A stretch of DNA of 64,000 nt from Oceanococcus sp041624435. Lineage in GTDB: Bacteria > Pseudomonadota > Gammaproteobacteria > Nevskiales > Oceanococcaceae. Positions 45,257 to 54,620 of this stretch are shown here, in pieces. The notes beneath the pieces were generated by a model. It ran no database searches. It saw only the letters and a program-made list of their open reading frames with translations, and was not told where the DNA came from. Position 1 is the stretch's first letter; each line of letters starts with the position of its first letter. The stretch covers positions 1-64,000 of the forward strand of contig JBFJVB010000001.1 of the NCBI GenBank assembly GCA_041624435.1. Direction: 5' to 3'. The translations under genes were made by a program, and so were the position numbers.

Positions 45257-46903
45257 ATGTACAAGTATTCCGACCTCGACCAAACCCTCGTTAACGAGCG
45301 CGTCGATCAATTTCGCGATCAAACCCGACGGTTTCTGGCCGGTGAACTGAGCGAGGCGCAGTTCCTGCCCTTGCGCCTGCAAAATGGACTGTACGTCCAG
45401 CGCTTCGCGCCGATGCTGCGGATCGCCATACCCTATGGCACCCTGTCGGCGACCCAGTTGCGCAAGCTCGCCGCCATCGTCCAACGGTATGACAAGGGCT
45501 ATGGCCACTTCACGACGCGGACCAATCTGCAGCTGAACTGGCCCCGGCTCGAGGACGTACCGGACATTCTGGCCGAATTGGCCAGCGTCGAGATGCATGC
45601 GATCCAGACCAGCGGCAACTGCATTCGCAATACCACAACCGACGCGCTGGCCGGCGTGGCCGCCGATGAGCTGGAAGATCCCCGGCCCTGGTGCGAGATC
45701 ATCCGGCAGTGGTCCACTTTCCATCCGGAATTCGCCTACCTGCCCCGCAAATTCAAGATCGCGGTCTCAGCCTCCGCGCAGGACCGGGCCGCCACCCGGG
45801 TTCACGATATCGGCCTGCAGCTGCGTCACACCGCCGACGGGGCCACCGCGTTTGATGTGTATGTCGGTGGTGGCCTGGGCCGCACGCCGATCATCGGCAC
45901 CTTGCTGCGCGAAGCCCTGCCCTGGCCGCACCTGCTGTCGTATCTGGAAGCGGTACTGCGGGTCTACAACCGCCTGGGCCGGCGGGATAACAAGTACAAG
46001 GCCCGGATCAAGATTCTGCTCAAGGAAACCGGCGCCCAGCGCTTCGCCCAGATGGTGGAGCATGAATGGCAACATCTGAAAGACGGCGCGCTGCAACTGC
46101 GCGCCGAGCAGATCGAGCCCTTGCGCAAGGCCTTTGCGCCGCCGGCCTATGCCAGCGACATCGCCGGCGAACCACTGCTTCGGGATCAGCACAGCGATGC
46201 CCGCTTCGCACTGTGGACCCGGCACAATCTGCGTGCGCACAAACGTGCCGGCTACCGTGCCGTGATCATCTCGCTCAAGGCGCCGGAGGAAGTCCCCGGT
46301 GATTGCTCCAGCGCACAGATGAACCTGCTGGCTCAGCTTGCCGATGACTACGGGTTTTCGGAAATCCGGGTCACTCACGAGCAGAACCTGGTCCTGCCGG
46401 ACATTCGTGAGGATCAATTGCTGGCCGTCTGGCAGCAACTCGACGCACACGGTCTGGCCACCCCCAACATCGGCAAGATCACCGACATGATCTGCTGCCC
46501 CGGTCTGGATTTCTGCGCCCTGGCCAATGCCGGCTCGATCGGCGTGGCGCTGGAACTGAATCAGCGCTTCGAAGACTACGACTATCTCTATGATCTGGGC
46601 GATCTGCGCCTGAACATGTCGGGTTGCATGAACGGTTGCGGTCACCACAGCGTCGGCCATATCGGCATTCTCGGAGTGGATAAGAAAGGCGAGGAGTGGT
46701 ATCAGCTCTCGCTGGGCGGCTCCTCACGAAATGATGCGTCACTCGGGGACCGGCTCGGCGCCGCGGTGTCACGTGCTGCGGTCGTCGATGCGGTCATGAC
46801 CGTGCTCGATGTCTATGTAAAGCATCGCGCGGGCGAGGAGACTTTTCTCGACACCTACCGTCGGCTGGGCCTGGACCCGTTCAAGGAGGCCGTTTATGCC
46901 TGA
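45257..46903 (+). CDS. cysI: Siroheme-dependent nitrite/sulfite reductase (CysI-type)
   Basis: 548 residues. It has two ferredoxin-like half-domains and the siroheme/[4Fe-4S] ligands CCPGLDFCALANAGS and NMSGCMNGCGHHSVGHIG. HFTTRTNLQLNW is the substrate-channel arginine segment. It performs six-electron reduction of sulfite to sulfide, or nitrite to ammonia. The nearby cysB, cysG and DUF934 genes favour sulfite. No CysJ flavoprotein or CysH is adjacent, so electrons may come from ferredoxin. It overlaps the DUF934 gene by 8 bp. Confidence 0.9.
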   Translation: MYKYSDLDQTLVNERVDQFRDQTRRFLAGELSEAQFLPLRLQNGLYVQRFAPMLRIAIPYGTLSATQLRKLAAIVQRYDKGYGHFTTRTNLQLNWPRLEDVPDILAELASVEMHAIQTSGNCIRNTTTDALAGVAADELEDPRPWCEIIRQWSTFHPEFAYLPRKFKIAVSASAQDRAATRVHDIGLQLRHTADGATAFDVYVGGGLGRTPIIGTLLREALPWPHLLSYLEAVLRVYNRLGRRDNKYKARIKILLKETGAQRFAQMVEHEWQHLKDGALQLRAEQIEPLRKAFAPPAYASDIAGEPLLRDQHSDARFALWTRHNLRAHKRAGYRAVIISLKAPEEVPGDCSSAQMNLLAQLADDYGFSEIRVTHEQNLVLPDIREDQLLAVWQQLDAHGLATPNIGKITDMICCPGLDFCALANAGSIGVALELNQRFEDYDYLYDLGDLRLNMSGCMNGCGHHSVGHIGILGVDKKGEEWYQLSLGGSSRNDASLGDRLGAAVSRAAVVDAVMTVLDVYVKHRAGEETFLDTYRRLGLDPFKEAVYA

Positions 46904-47384
46904 ATCAGTGCTTAATCTGCAAGGCGAGCTGAGTGCCGATGAGTGGCTCCGGCTTGACGATGACGCTGCCATGGTCGCCGACCGCAAGCAGCTGGTGAGT
47001 CTGGCGCGCTGGCAGGCCGACAAGGCCCAGTTGCTGGCATCCGGCGCCAGCATCGGCGTCTATCTGGACAATACCGTGGATGTCGAAACGCTCGCCGACG
47101 ACGTGAGCCACTGGAGCCTGATCGCGCTTAACTTCCCCAGCTTTGCCGATGGCCGGGCCTACAGCCAGGCGCGGCTGCTGCGTGAGCGTCTGGCGTACCG
47201 AGGCTCGATTCGGGCCTGCGGCGAGGTCCTGCGCGACCAGCTGTTTTACATGTCCCGTTGCGGCTTCGACAGCTTCGAGCTGGCGCTGGCGGCCGACCCC
47301 GAGCAGGCGCGACAGGCCCTGAACGAGTTCAGCGTGGCGTATCAACAGACTGCGGCCCGACGCGAACTGCGTAAAGCCGGCTAA
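46896..47384 (+). CDS. DUF934 family protein
   Basis: 162 residues. It has the DUF934 pattern IGVYLDNTVDVETLADD, IALNFPSFADGRAYSQARLLRERLAYRGSIRACGEVLRDQ (cited in parts) and CGFDSFEL. Members nearly always lie beside cysI or cysH, and a role in electron delivery to or assembly of the sulfite reductase has been proposed. Overlap with cysI points to a joint function. The biochemistry is unknown. Confidence 0.88.
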   Translation: MPESVLNLQGELSADEWLRLDDDAAMVADRKQLVSLARWQADKAQLLASGASIGVYLDNTVDVETLADDVSHWSLIALNFPSFADGRAYSQARLLRERLAYRGSIRACGEVLRDQLFYMSRCGFDSFELALAADPEQARQALNEFSVAYQQTAARRELRKAG

Positions 47385-47441
47385 ACTTGCGGGCCGCCCG
47401 CGTCTGCGGGCATCGCCTCACCCGTCCTTCCGAGCCCTTGC

Positions 47442-48032
47442 ATGCGCCCGCCCCCTCGTAAAGCCCTGTGCGCCGTCATCCTGGCCGGAGGCCAGGGCCA
47501 ACGCATGGGCGGCCGGGACAAGGCCCGATTGCGCTGGCGCAGCGCCTTCCTGGCCCAGCATCTGATCCGTGCCCTGCGCCCCGAAGTCGCGCAGATCATC
47601 CTGGTCCGTCGGCATTGCCGCGGCGCCTGGCGCACGCCAGGCGGAGTCCGACTGGCCTGGGACCGCCCGCCCTCGCAGGGCCCGGTCTCCGGCCTGGAGG
47701 CTGGCCTGCGGCGCGCTGGCCGGGCCTGGTGCCTGTGCATCCCAGTGGATAGTCTTCCCCCACCACCGTATCTGGCGGCTCGTCTGGCCCGTGGCAGCCG
47801 TCACGGCGCCTACGTCCAGCACCGCCAGGATCACTACTACCTGCACAATCTGATCGCCCGACGCAGCCGGCCGCAGCTGGATGCCTTCATGGCCCAAGGT
47901 GGACGCTCAGCCGCCAACGCCTGCCGCAGCCTGGGTCTGGCGGCGGTCAAGCTGCCCCCTGCGCGGCGAGCGGTGTGGAGCATCAATACCCCGGCGCAGT
48001 GGCGTCAGTTTCAGCGGCAAGCCCGATGCTGA
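47442..48032 (+). CDS. mobA: Molybdenum cofactor guanylyltransferase
   Basis: 196 residues. The nucleotidyltransferase P-loop-like motif is LAGGQGQRMGGRDKARL (about 14-30), and a metal-binding Asp lies in CIPVDSLPPPP. It attaches GMP to molybdopterin, giving the form used by DMSO-reductase-type enzymes such as nitrate reductases. It is rich in Arg and Ala. It overlaps moaA by 7 nt and opens the molybdenum-cofactor operon. Confidence 0.92.
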   Translation: MRPPPRKALCAVILAGGQGQRMGGRDKARLRWRSAFLAQHLIRALRPEVAQIILVRRHCRGAWRTPGGVRLAWDRPPSQGPVSGLEAGLRRAGRAWCLCIPVDSLPPPPYLAARLARGSRHGAYVQHRQDHYYLHNLIARRSRPQLDAFMAQGGRSAANACRSLGLAAVKLPPARRAVWSINTPAQWRQFQRQARC

Positions 48033-48994
48033 CCGACCGTTTCGCCCGCCCCCAGCGCAAGCTGCGACTCTCCCTGACCGACCGTTGCAACTTTCGCTGC
48101 CCCTACTGCATGCCGGAAAAGCCCCGCTGGCTCCCCGCGGCATCCCTGCTGAGCGAAGACGAACTGGTGCAGATCGCCACGGTGTTTGTCCGCGACATGG
48201 GGATTTCCTGCTTGCGCCTGACCGGCGGCGAACCGTTGCTGAGGAAAGAGGTGGTGCACATCGTCGCCCGGCTGACGCAGCTGCGCGAGGTCGGTCTGCA
48301 CCGCCTGTCGATGACCTCCAATGGCGTGCGCCTGGCGCCACTGGCTCAAGATCTGGCCCGCGCGGGTCTGGACGACATCAATATTTCGCTCGATTCTCTG
48401 GATCTGGACCAGTTTCAGCGCCTGAGTCGCGGCCGCTACGGACTGGCCGATGTGCTTACCGGAATCCAGGCCGCCCAGGAGGCCGGCCTGGACGTCAAGC
48501 TCAACTGCGTGATCATCCAGGGCTACAACGACGATCAGATCCTGCCCCTGGTGCACTGGGCCCACAGCCATGCGGTCGAACTGCGCTTCATTGAATTCAT
48601 GCCTCTGGACGACGAAGCCCTGTGGCGCCCGGAACGGGTCATCAGCGCGACCCAGATCATCGCTCGGCTGGAACAGGAACTGCCGGTTGAAGCCTTACCG
48701 GAAGATGGCTCCCCGGCACGCCGCTATCGCCTGGGCAACGGCCAGACCATCGGCATCATCGCAACCGTGTCGCAACCTTTCTGTGCCCGCTGCGACCGCC
48801 TGCGCATCACCGCCGATGGACGTCTGTACACCTGCCTGTTTGGCCGCGAGGGCACCTTGCTGCGCGGCCACGCGCAGGACCCGGAACGCCTGGCGCAAAT
48901 CGTCCGTGCCGCCGTGCTGCGCAAGCCCCAGGGCTACATTGCCGAGCCCGGCTACGCGCAGCGTGAAGTGCGGATGTATCATCTGGGCGGCTAA
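48026..48994 (+). CDS. moaA: GTP 3',8-cyclase
   Basis: 322 residues, a radical-SAM enzyme for the first step of molybdopterin synthesis. The N-terminal cluster motif is CNFRCPYC and the C-terminal cluster motif CARCDRLRITADGRLYTC. The SAM-binding GGEP is in RLTGGEPLLRK, and the protein ends in the functional Gly-Gly (MYHLGG). The ATG at 48026 is chosen; the open frame upstream lies inside mobA. Confidence 0.97.
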   Translation: MLTDRFARPQRKLRLSLTDRCNFRCPYCMPEKPRWLPAASLLSEDELVQIATVFVRDMGISCLRLTGGEPLLRKEVVHIVARLTQLREVGLHRLSMTSNGVRLAPLAQDLARAGLDDINISLDSLDLDQFQRLSRGRYGLADVLTGIQAAQEAGLDVKLNCVIIQGYNDDQILPLVHWAHSHAVELRFIEFMPLDDEALWRPERVISATQIIARLEQELPVEALPEDGSPARRYRLGNGQTIGIIATVSQPFCARCDRLRITADGRLYTCLFGREGTLLRGHAQDPERLAQIVRAAVLRKPQGYIAEPGYAQREVRMYHLGG

Positions 48995-49033
48995 GCCAGT
49001 CGCTAGCGTGCCAATGGCCGTTACAATACCCCG

Positions 49034-49276
49034 ATGAAACTGCTGCTTGCCCCCTACGGCCCGTTGATTCCCGTACTCGGGACGGCCCCGGTCTGCGTGG
49101 ATACGCCCGCGAGAAATGCCACCGAACTGCTTGACTGGCTGCACGCGCAGTATCCAGGCCTGGCCCCCTGGCGCCAGCGCATCGCCTGCGCGGTCGGTGA
49201 CACTTTGCTAAGCGCGGATGCCACGCTGGCGGAAGGCGCCGAAGTCGCACTGATCCCTCCGGTCAGCGGCGGTTGA
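49034..49276 (+). CDS. moaD: Molybdopterin synthase sulfur carrier subunit
   Basis: 80 residues, ubiquitin-like fold, ending in PPVSGG. The terminal Gly-Gly is thiocarboxylated to carry sulfur to MoaE. It lies 39 bp after moaA and just before moaE. Confidence 0.93.
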   Translation: MKLLLAPYGPLIPVLGTAPVCVDTPARNATELLDWLHAQYPGLAPWRQRIACAVGDTLLSADATLAEGAEVALIPPVSGG

Positions 49277-49341
49277 TTCGCCATGCCCGGAGCGTTCCTC
49301 ACCTCGCCATGTCTGTGCCCCATCGTCCTCCTGAGGCCAGG

Positions 49342-49767
49342 ATGAAACATCTGTGTGAGCATCCCATCGCCTTGACCGAACTGCTGCAAGGCTCAGACCA
49401 TCAGTCCGGCGCGGGCCTGCTATTCACCGGCACGGTCAGAAATCACCACGCCGGCCGGGCGGTACGCGGGATGAGTTATACCGCTCACCATGCCCTGGCC
49501 GAAGCGGCATTGGAAACGATCTGTCGCGACGCCGAAACCCGGTTTGACATTGTTTCCTGTCGCATCATCCACCGTCTTGGTGAGCTGCAACTGGGCGACA
49601 TCAGCGTGGCCATCCTGGTCCACAGCGCCCACCGTGAAGCGGCCTACGAGGCTTCTCGCTGGGCCATCGAAACCCTGAAACAGAAGGTGCCGATCTGGAA
49701 GCAGGAGCATTATGTCGACGGCGCCGATGTGTATCTTGATGGCACAACCCTGGACCAAGCCCTGTGA
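49342..49767 (+). CDS. moaE: Molybdopterin synthase catalytic subunit
   Basis: 141 residues. It has the family segments GAGLLFTGTVRNHHAGRAV, MSYTAHHALAE and the active-site lysines in LKQKVPIWKQEHY. The ATG at 49342 has an AGGCCAGG site before it. Earlier in-frame starts (TTG 49273, overlapping the moaD stop, and ATG 49309) would add unconserved residues. It inserts two sulfurs from MoaD into cyclic pyranopterin. Confidence 0.94.
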   Translation: MKHLCEHPIALTELLQGSDHQSGAGLLFTGTVRNHHAGRAVRGMSYTAHHALAEAALETICRDAETRFDIVSCRIIHRLGELQLGDISVAILVHSAHREAAYEASRWAIETLKQKVPIWKQEHYVDGADVYLDGTTLDQAL

Positions 49768-50669
49768 GAGATATCACCAGTAAACCCCCTACCCTGCGCC
49801 AGGCCCGGGCCCAAGCCTGGGTCCGGATGCCGGCCGAGTGTGTCCAGCGCGTGCGCGACGGCACAATTGACAAAGGCGATGTCCGCGAAGCCGCCCGCAT
49901 CGCTGCGCTGATGGGAATCAAGCGCTGCTGGGAGCTGCTGCCCCATTGCCACCCGCTGCCGCTGCAGCACAGCGCGGTCAATTTCGAGCTGAGCGAATCC
50001 GGCGTGCGGATCGAAACCGAAGTGGCCACCATCGGCCCTACCGGCGTGGAAATGGAAGCCTTGACCGGAGCCAGCATCGCCGCCCTGACGATTTATGACA
50101 TGCTCAAACCCCACGCGGGCATGAACCTATCCATAGAAGACACCCGGCTGCTGGAGAAAACCGGGGGCAAATCCGATCATCGCCGCCAGCTTAAACAAGC
50201 GCGAGGTGCCGCGATCATCACGGTGTCTACGGCCGTCGCACGCGGTGACAAACCCGATGCGGCCGGGGACTGGCTGGCCCAGGCCCTGACCGATGCGGGT
50301 TTCGCACCGCTGCAACGGCTGGGGGTGCCCGCCGACCCGGAGGCGATACGCACGGCCCTGGACCAGGCTCTGGCGGGCGATGCCGCGCTGGTGCTCACCG
50401 TGGGCGGCACCGGACTGACCCCGGATGATTGCTGTGTCAGCACCATCGAACCCCTGCTGGACACACCCATTCCCGGCATCATGGAAACCGCCCGTCAGTT
50501 CGGCCAGCAGCGCACGCCCCTGGCGCTGGTCTCACGGGGCGTGGCCGGCCAGATCGATCAAAGCCTGGTCATCACCCTGCCGGGCAGCCGCGGCGGCGTG
50601 GCAGACAGCTGGCACGCCATCGTCGCGGGCGTGGTGCATGTCATCGGCGGCCTGCGCCGCGACAGCTGA
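49764..50669 (+). CDS. Bifunctional MoaC-MoaB fusion
   Basis: 301 residues. Residues 1-145 or so are cyclic pyranopterin monophosphate synthase MoaC, with GTIDKGDVREAARIAA (catalytic Lys), LLPHCHPLPL and TGVEMEALTGASIAALTIYDM. Residues 150-301 are a MoaB/MogA-like domain, with VLTVGGTGLTPDD and VITLPGSRGG, which adenylates molybdopterin before molybdate insertion. The start is GTG overlapping the moaE stop (GTGA). Such fusions are known in scattered bacteria. Here the protein links the second and fourth steps of the pathway. Confidence 0.92.
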   Translation: MRDITSKPPTLRQARAQAWVRMPAECVQRVRDGTIDKGDVREAARIAALMGIKRCWELLPHCHPLPLQHSAVNFELSESGVRIETEVATIGPTGVEMEALTGASIAALTIYDMLKPHAGMNLSIEDTRLLEKTGGKSDHRRQLKQARGAAIITVSTAVARGDKPDAAGDWLAQALTDAGFAPLQRLGVPADPEAIRTALDQALAGDAALVLTVGGTGLTPDDCCVSTIEPLLDTPIPGIMETARQFGQQRTPLALVSRGVAGQIDQSLVITLPGSRGGVADSWHAIVAGVVHVIGGLRRDS

Positions 50670-50702
50670 GGCCGCATCGCACACTGCCAGCGCGGTCTGA
50701 GC

Positions 50703-51983
50703 TCAGGCGCTCGGGCCATTGATCAACAAGGGCCCCTTCCAGTAGGGCGCCAGCGCCTGCGGCAGGCGAATGCTGCCATCGGGCTGCTGGCCGTTTTCCA
50801 GCAGCGCCAGCAGCGTACGCCCCACCGCCAGTCCCGAGCCGTTGAGGGTATGCACCAGTTCGGGTTTTTTCATCTCCGCGGTGCGCCAGCGGGCCTGCAG
50901 GCGACGGGCCTGGAAGTCCAGAAAATTGCTGCAGGAGGATATTTCTCGATAGGTTTGCTGTGACGGCAGCCACACTTCCAGATCATAGGTTTTCGCCGCC
51001 GAAAAGCCCAGATCCCCCGTGCACAGGGCCACCGTGCGGTACGGCAGCTCCAGCAGCTGCAGAATCGTTTCCGCGTCGGCGGTGAGTTGTTCCAGCGCCT
51101 TCCAGGACTGATCGGGATGTACCACCTGGACCAGTTCAACCTTTTCGAACTGATGTTGCCGGATCAGACCGCGGGTATCCCGGCCGTGCGAGCCCGCCTC
51201 GGAGCGAAAGCACGGTGTATGGGCCACCCATTTGAGCGGCAGCTCATCCATATCGCAGATCCGGTCACGGGCCAGATTGGTCACCGGGACTTCCGCGGTC
51301 GGTGCCAGAAACCAGTCCGTACCCGCCAGCGCGAACAGATCCGCTTCGAACTTCGGCAGCTGCCCGGTGCCCTGCAGGCTGTCACGATTCACCACGTACG
51401 GCACATACACTTCCTGATAGCCGTGCTGCTCGGTGTGTACATCCAGCATGAACTGAACCAGCACCCGCTGCAGCCGCGCCAGCACCCCGCGCAACACCAC
51501 AAACCGCGCCCCGGTGATCGAGGCGGCCGCGGCAAAATCCATGGCCTCCAGAGCTTCGCCCAGCTCGACATGATCGCGGGGCTGGTCAATCTGAGGGATG
51601 GTGCCCCAACGGCGAATTTCCTGGTTCTGGGTTTCGTCCTCCCCGTCGGGCACATCGTCCGCGGGCAGATTCGGGATGGCCAGGCTCCAGCCGTGCATCT
51701 CCTGCTGGATCGTCTCCAGCTGTCCTTTGAGGCGGTCGAGTTCCTCGCCCAGCGCACCCATTTCCTGCCGCAGCGGCGCAATATCCCCACCCGCCGCCTT
51801 GAGCTTGCCAATCTCCTTGGAGCGGGTGTTGCGCTGCGCCTGCAATTCTTCGGTGCGTACCTGGACGTCTTTGCGGCGCTGCTCCATGGCATGGAATTGC
51901 GCCACATCGAGACTCACCCCCCGGCGTTTGAGCGCCTTGGCGACCGCCTCGATGTCATTGCGCAGTAATTTTGGCTCCAGCAT
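50703..51983 (-). CDS. serS: Seryl-tRNA synthetase
   Basis: 426 residues, class II. A long N-terminal antiparallel coiled coil (about residues 28-100) binds tRNA-Ser. Motif 2 is CFRSEAGSHGRDTRGLIRQHQFEKVE (cited region 50-51.2 kb) and motif 3 is LNGSGLAVGRTLLALLENGQ. It is convergent with the molybdenum-cofactor operon, 33 bp apart. Confidence 0.97.
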   Translation of the reverse strand: MLEPKLLRNDIEAVAKALKRRGVSLDVAQFHAMEQRRKDVQVRTEELQAQRNTRSKEIGKLKAAGGDIAPLRQEMGALGEELDRLKGQLETIQQEMHGWSLAIPNLPADDVPDGEDETQNQEIRRWGTIPQIDQPRDHVELGEALEAMDFAAAASITGARFVVLRGVLARLQRVLVQFMLDVHTEQHGYQEVYVPYVVNRDSLQGTGQLPKFEADLFALAGTDWFLAPTAEVPVTNLARDRICDMDELPLKWVAHTPCFRSEAGSHGRDTRGLIRQHQFEKVELVQVVHPDQSWKALEQLTADAETILQLLELPYRTVALCTGDLGFSAAKTYDLEVWLPSQQTYREISSCSNFLDFQARRLQARWRTAEMKKPELVHTLNGSGLAVGRTLLALLENGQQPDGSIRLPQALAPYWKGPLLINGPSA

Positions 51984-52014
51984 GGCATTGGCCTGTGATC
52001 AAAAGCGCGCAATT

Positions 52015-52383
52015 TTACATGAGGCGGCGTCCGAGCATGAGGCCCAGTGCCGCCGCGGCGATGCACAGCCCCACCGTGGACCCGATATACAGCAGCGAAA
52101 CCCCGATCCGGCCCTGCTCGATCAGACGCATCGCATCCAGGGAAAAGCCCGAATAGGTCGTGAACCCGCCAAGCAGGCCGACGATCAGCAGATGATAGAG
52201 CGGATGACTGGTATCGACGCGATTGAAGATGATCACCACCAGCATGCCTATCAAGAGACTGCCGAGCACATTGGCCAGTTGGGTGGCATAGGGATAGCTC
52301 GTCCCGGCCAGCACCCGTGCCAGTCCGTAACGCAGGCAGGAGCCCACCGCGCCACCCGCGGCCACGGCGATCCAGTTCAGCAT
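52015..52383 (-). CDS. crcB: Fluoride exporter CrcB/FluC
   Basis: 122 residues and four helices, a dual-topology fluoride channel. It has GGAVGSCLRYGLARV, the conserved Asn in ANVLGSLLIGML and the sodium/phenylalanine loop GGFTTYSGFSLD. It overlaps the rarA stop by 7 bp and lies upstream of serS. Confidence 0.94.
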   Translation of the reverse strand: MLNWIAVAAGGAVGSCLRYGLARVLAGTSYPYATQLANVLGSLLIGMLVVIIFNRVDTSHPLYHLLIVGLLGGFTTYSGFSLDAMRLIEQGRIGVSLLYIGSTVGLCIAAAALGLMLGRRLM

Positions 52384-53651
52384 TTCCTGTCTCGCAAGCT
52401 CTTGTCCTGCGCAGCGCGAATTCGCCGCAATTTGTCTCCGATGCTGCGCTCCAGCCCCTGTTCCGTGGGCTCATAGTAGCGTGCTCCCAGCAGGGCATCA
52501 GGCAGGTAGTGCTCTCCCCAGGCTACAGCCTGCGCCTCATCATGCGCATAGCGGTAGGTTTTCCCGTAGCCCAGATCCCGCATCAGACCGGTCGAGGCAT
52601 TGCGCAACTTCTCCGGCACCGGCAGGCTGCCGTGCGCCTGCACGGCGCGTTGCGCCTGCGCCCAGGCGGTGTAAACCGCATTGCTCTTGGGCGCGCAAGC
52701 CAGATACACGGCCGCCTGGGCCAGGGCCAGCTCGCCTTCGGGACTGCCCAGGCGTTCATAGGCCTGGGCAGCATCCAGGCACAGCCCGAGCAGGCGGGGA
52801 TCGGCATTACCGATGTCCTCGCTGGCGATGCGCACCAGCCGCCGCGCGACGTACAGCGGATCGCAGCCCCCATCCAGCATGCGCGCCAGCCAGTACAGCG
52901 CGGCATCGGGATCGCTGCCGCGCACCGATTTGTGCAGCGCGGAGATCTGCTCGTAAAACACATCGCCGCCTTTGTCGAAAGCCCGCGGCTGGGCCTGCAT
53001 GGCCGCTTTTATCGTGGCCAGTTCGATCCGCCCCGCCCTGGCCAGGGTGGCGGCCTGCTCCAGCATGCCCAGGGCGCGCCTGGCATCACCATCGGCCCAG
53101 TCCACCAGACAGGCCAGCGCCTCGGCGTCGATCGCAAACTCGCCTGCCAGCCCTTCGGGCGCCGCCAGAGCACGCTCCAGCAAACCTTGCAAATCCTCCG
53201 GCAGCAGGCTGTGCAGCACCACCACTTGCAAGCGCGACAGCAAGGCGCGGTTGATGCTGAACGAGGGGTTTTCGGTCGTCGCCCCGAAAAACACGATCCG
53301 GCCGCTTTCCACCCAGGGCAGCAACGCATCCTGCTGGGCCTTGTTGAAGCGATGAACCTCATCAAGAAACAGCACGCCCGCCGGTGCTTCGGGCAGGCTG
53401 TCGACCGCGCTGCGCAGGTCCTTGACCCCACATTGCACGGCCGACAACAACACGATCGAACGGCCACTCTCCGCCGCCAGGGCGCGCGCCAACGTGGTCT
53501 TGCCCACACCCGGTGGCCCCCACAGCACCATCGAACTGATTCGACCCTGGCGCAAACCTTGCTTCAGGCTGCCGTCTGGCGCCAGCAGCTGCGCCTGGCC
53601 AACAATCTGCTCCAGGCGCTGCGGCCGCATCCGTTCGGCCAGAGGTTTCAT
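52377..53651 (-). CDS. rarA: Replication-associated recombination protein A
   Basis: 424 residues, an AAA+ ATPase related to clamp loaders that acts at stalled forks. Walker A is GPPGVGKTTLARAL and Walker B is GVLFLDEVHRFNKAQQDALL, followed by the sensor GATTENPSFSIN. The C-terminal tetramerisation part has RGSDPDAALYWLARMLDGG. The ATG at 53651 overlaps the upstream stop as ATGA and is preferred over an ATG at 53666. Confidence 0.95.
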   Translation of the reverse strand: MKPLAERMRPQRLEQIVGQAQLLAPDGSLKQGLRQGRISSMVLWGPPGVGKTTLARALAAESGRSIVLLSAVQCGVKDLRSAVDSLPEAPAGVLFLDEVHRFNKAQQDALLPWVESGRIVFFGATTENPSFSINRALLSRLQVVVLHSLLPEDLQGLLERALAAPEGLAGEFAIDAEALACLVDWADGDARRALGMLEQAATLARAGRIELATIKAAMQAQPRAFDKGGDVFYEQISALHKSVRGSDPDAALYWLARMLDGGCDPLYVARRLVRIASEDIGNADPRLLGLCLDAAQAYERLGSPEGELALAQAAVYLACAPKSNAVYTAWAQAQRAVQAHGSLPVPEKLRNASTGLMRDLGYGKTYRYAHDEAQAVAWGEHYLPDALLGARYYEPTEQGLERSIGDKLRRIRAAQDKSLRDRKC

Positions 53652-54019
53652 GCCGTAGCGACCCATTGCCGCGGCCGCAGCTGACGCCAGACATGCTGCG
53701 CGCCCCAGCCCAGCAGGATACCGAAAGCGTCCGCCGCCACATCAAGCCACTCCGCCTGACGCCAGGGCGTCAGCGATTGCCAGGCTTCAATCGCCAGCGC
53801 GAACAGGAAAAGCAGGATCGGCCACGCCCAGACGGGCTTGCGTTGCGTCAGCCAGAAGCCACCGGCAGCAAATACCAGACCATGAATCAGCTTGTCCAGA
53901 TGCGGCAGATCGAGTTCCGGGCCGGACGGAATCGGCAGCAGACACAAACCGCTGACCACACCCAGCCACAGCACGGTGCCGAACAGCCACAGCGCGGCGT
54001 CAAGGCGCCGGCCGATCAT
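53648..54019 (-). CDS. VanZ-like family membrane protein
   Basis: 123 residues from the ATG at 54019; a GTG at 54034 would add five. It has three or four hydrophobic helices and the VanZ-family LDKLIHGLVFAAGGFWL and WLDVAADAFGILLGW. The function is unknown; VanZ itself gives low teicoplanin resistance. It is wedged between lolA and rarA and overlaps both. This gene is not part of the usual ftsK-lolA-rarA order. Confidence 0.8.
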   Translation of the reverse strand: MIGRRLDAALWLFGTVLWLGVVSGLCLLPIPSGPELDLPHLDKLIHGLVFAAGGFWLTQRKPVWAWPILLFLFALAIEAWQSLTPWRQAEWLDVAADAFGILLGWGAQHVWRQLRPRQWVATA

Positions 54020-54620
54020 CCACCACCGTGACACCTGCCGGGATTGTCAGCTCGAAACGTGCCGGGGCGAGCTCAGGATTACGCCGCAAATCATGCAGTT
54101 CCATGACCGTGGTCTGACCCAGGCGGTCGGCCAGACTGATCAGTCGCGGCTCGCCAGCAGCCAGACCAATGCGGATCTGCGCAAAATCGGAATCCGGCTT
54201 GCGCGGTAACAGACGCAGCCACTCCAGGCCGTCGGCATCCGCTTGCCGCTCCAGGGTGTAGGCCTCCAGACCGCTGAGATCCCCGCCGAGCAACTCCGCG
54301 GGGGTTCCACTCAAGCTGGTCCGGGCATCACGCAGGGTAATCTGGCGCAGATCGGCATCGTAATGCCACAGCACGGTGCCGTCGGCCCCCAGCTCAAGGG
54401 GATACGGGGTGTCATATTTCCATAGAAAACGACCCGGTCGCTGCATCCAGACGCGGCCGGCAAACCGCTCCAGGGTCTCCCCATCTTCATCGATCAGACG
54501 CTGCTCGAAATCGGCCGACAGACTCACGACATCGCGATAAAAGTGCTTGAGATCGGCCAAGGGCTCAGCCCCCGCCATGGCGCTGATCAGCAGCAGACCG
54601 GCGCACACCGTGAGCCGCAT
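54000..54620 (-). CDS. lolA: Outer-membrane lipoprotein carrier protein LolA
   Basis: 206 residues with a Sec signal peptide (about 1-18). It carries outer-membrane lipoproteins from LolCDE to LolB across the periplasm. The family segments include SLSADFEQRLID, GRFLWKYDTPYPLELGADG and LWHYDADLRQITLR. The ATG at 54620 overlaps the ftsK stop as TGATG. Confidence 0.93.
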   Translation of the reverse strand: MRLTVCAGLLLISAMAGAEPLADLKHFYRDVVSLSADFEQRLIDEDGETLERFAGRVWMQRPGRFLWKYDTPYPLELGADGTVLWHYDADLRQITLRDARTSLSGTPAELLGGDLSGLEAYTLERQADADGLEWLRLLPRKPDSDFAQIRIGLAAGEPRLISLADRLGQTTVMELHDLRRNPELAPARFELTIPAGVTVVDDRPAP

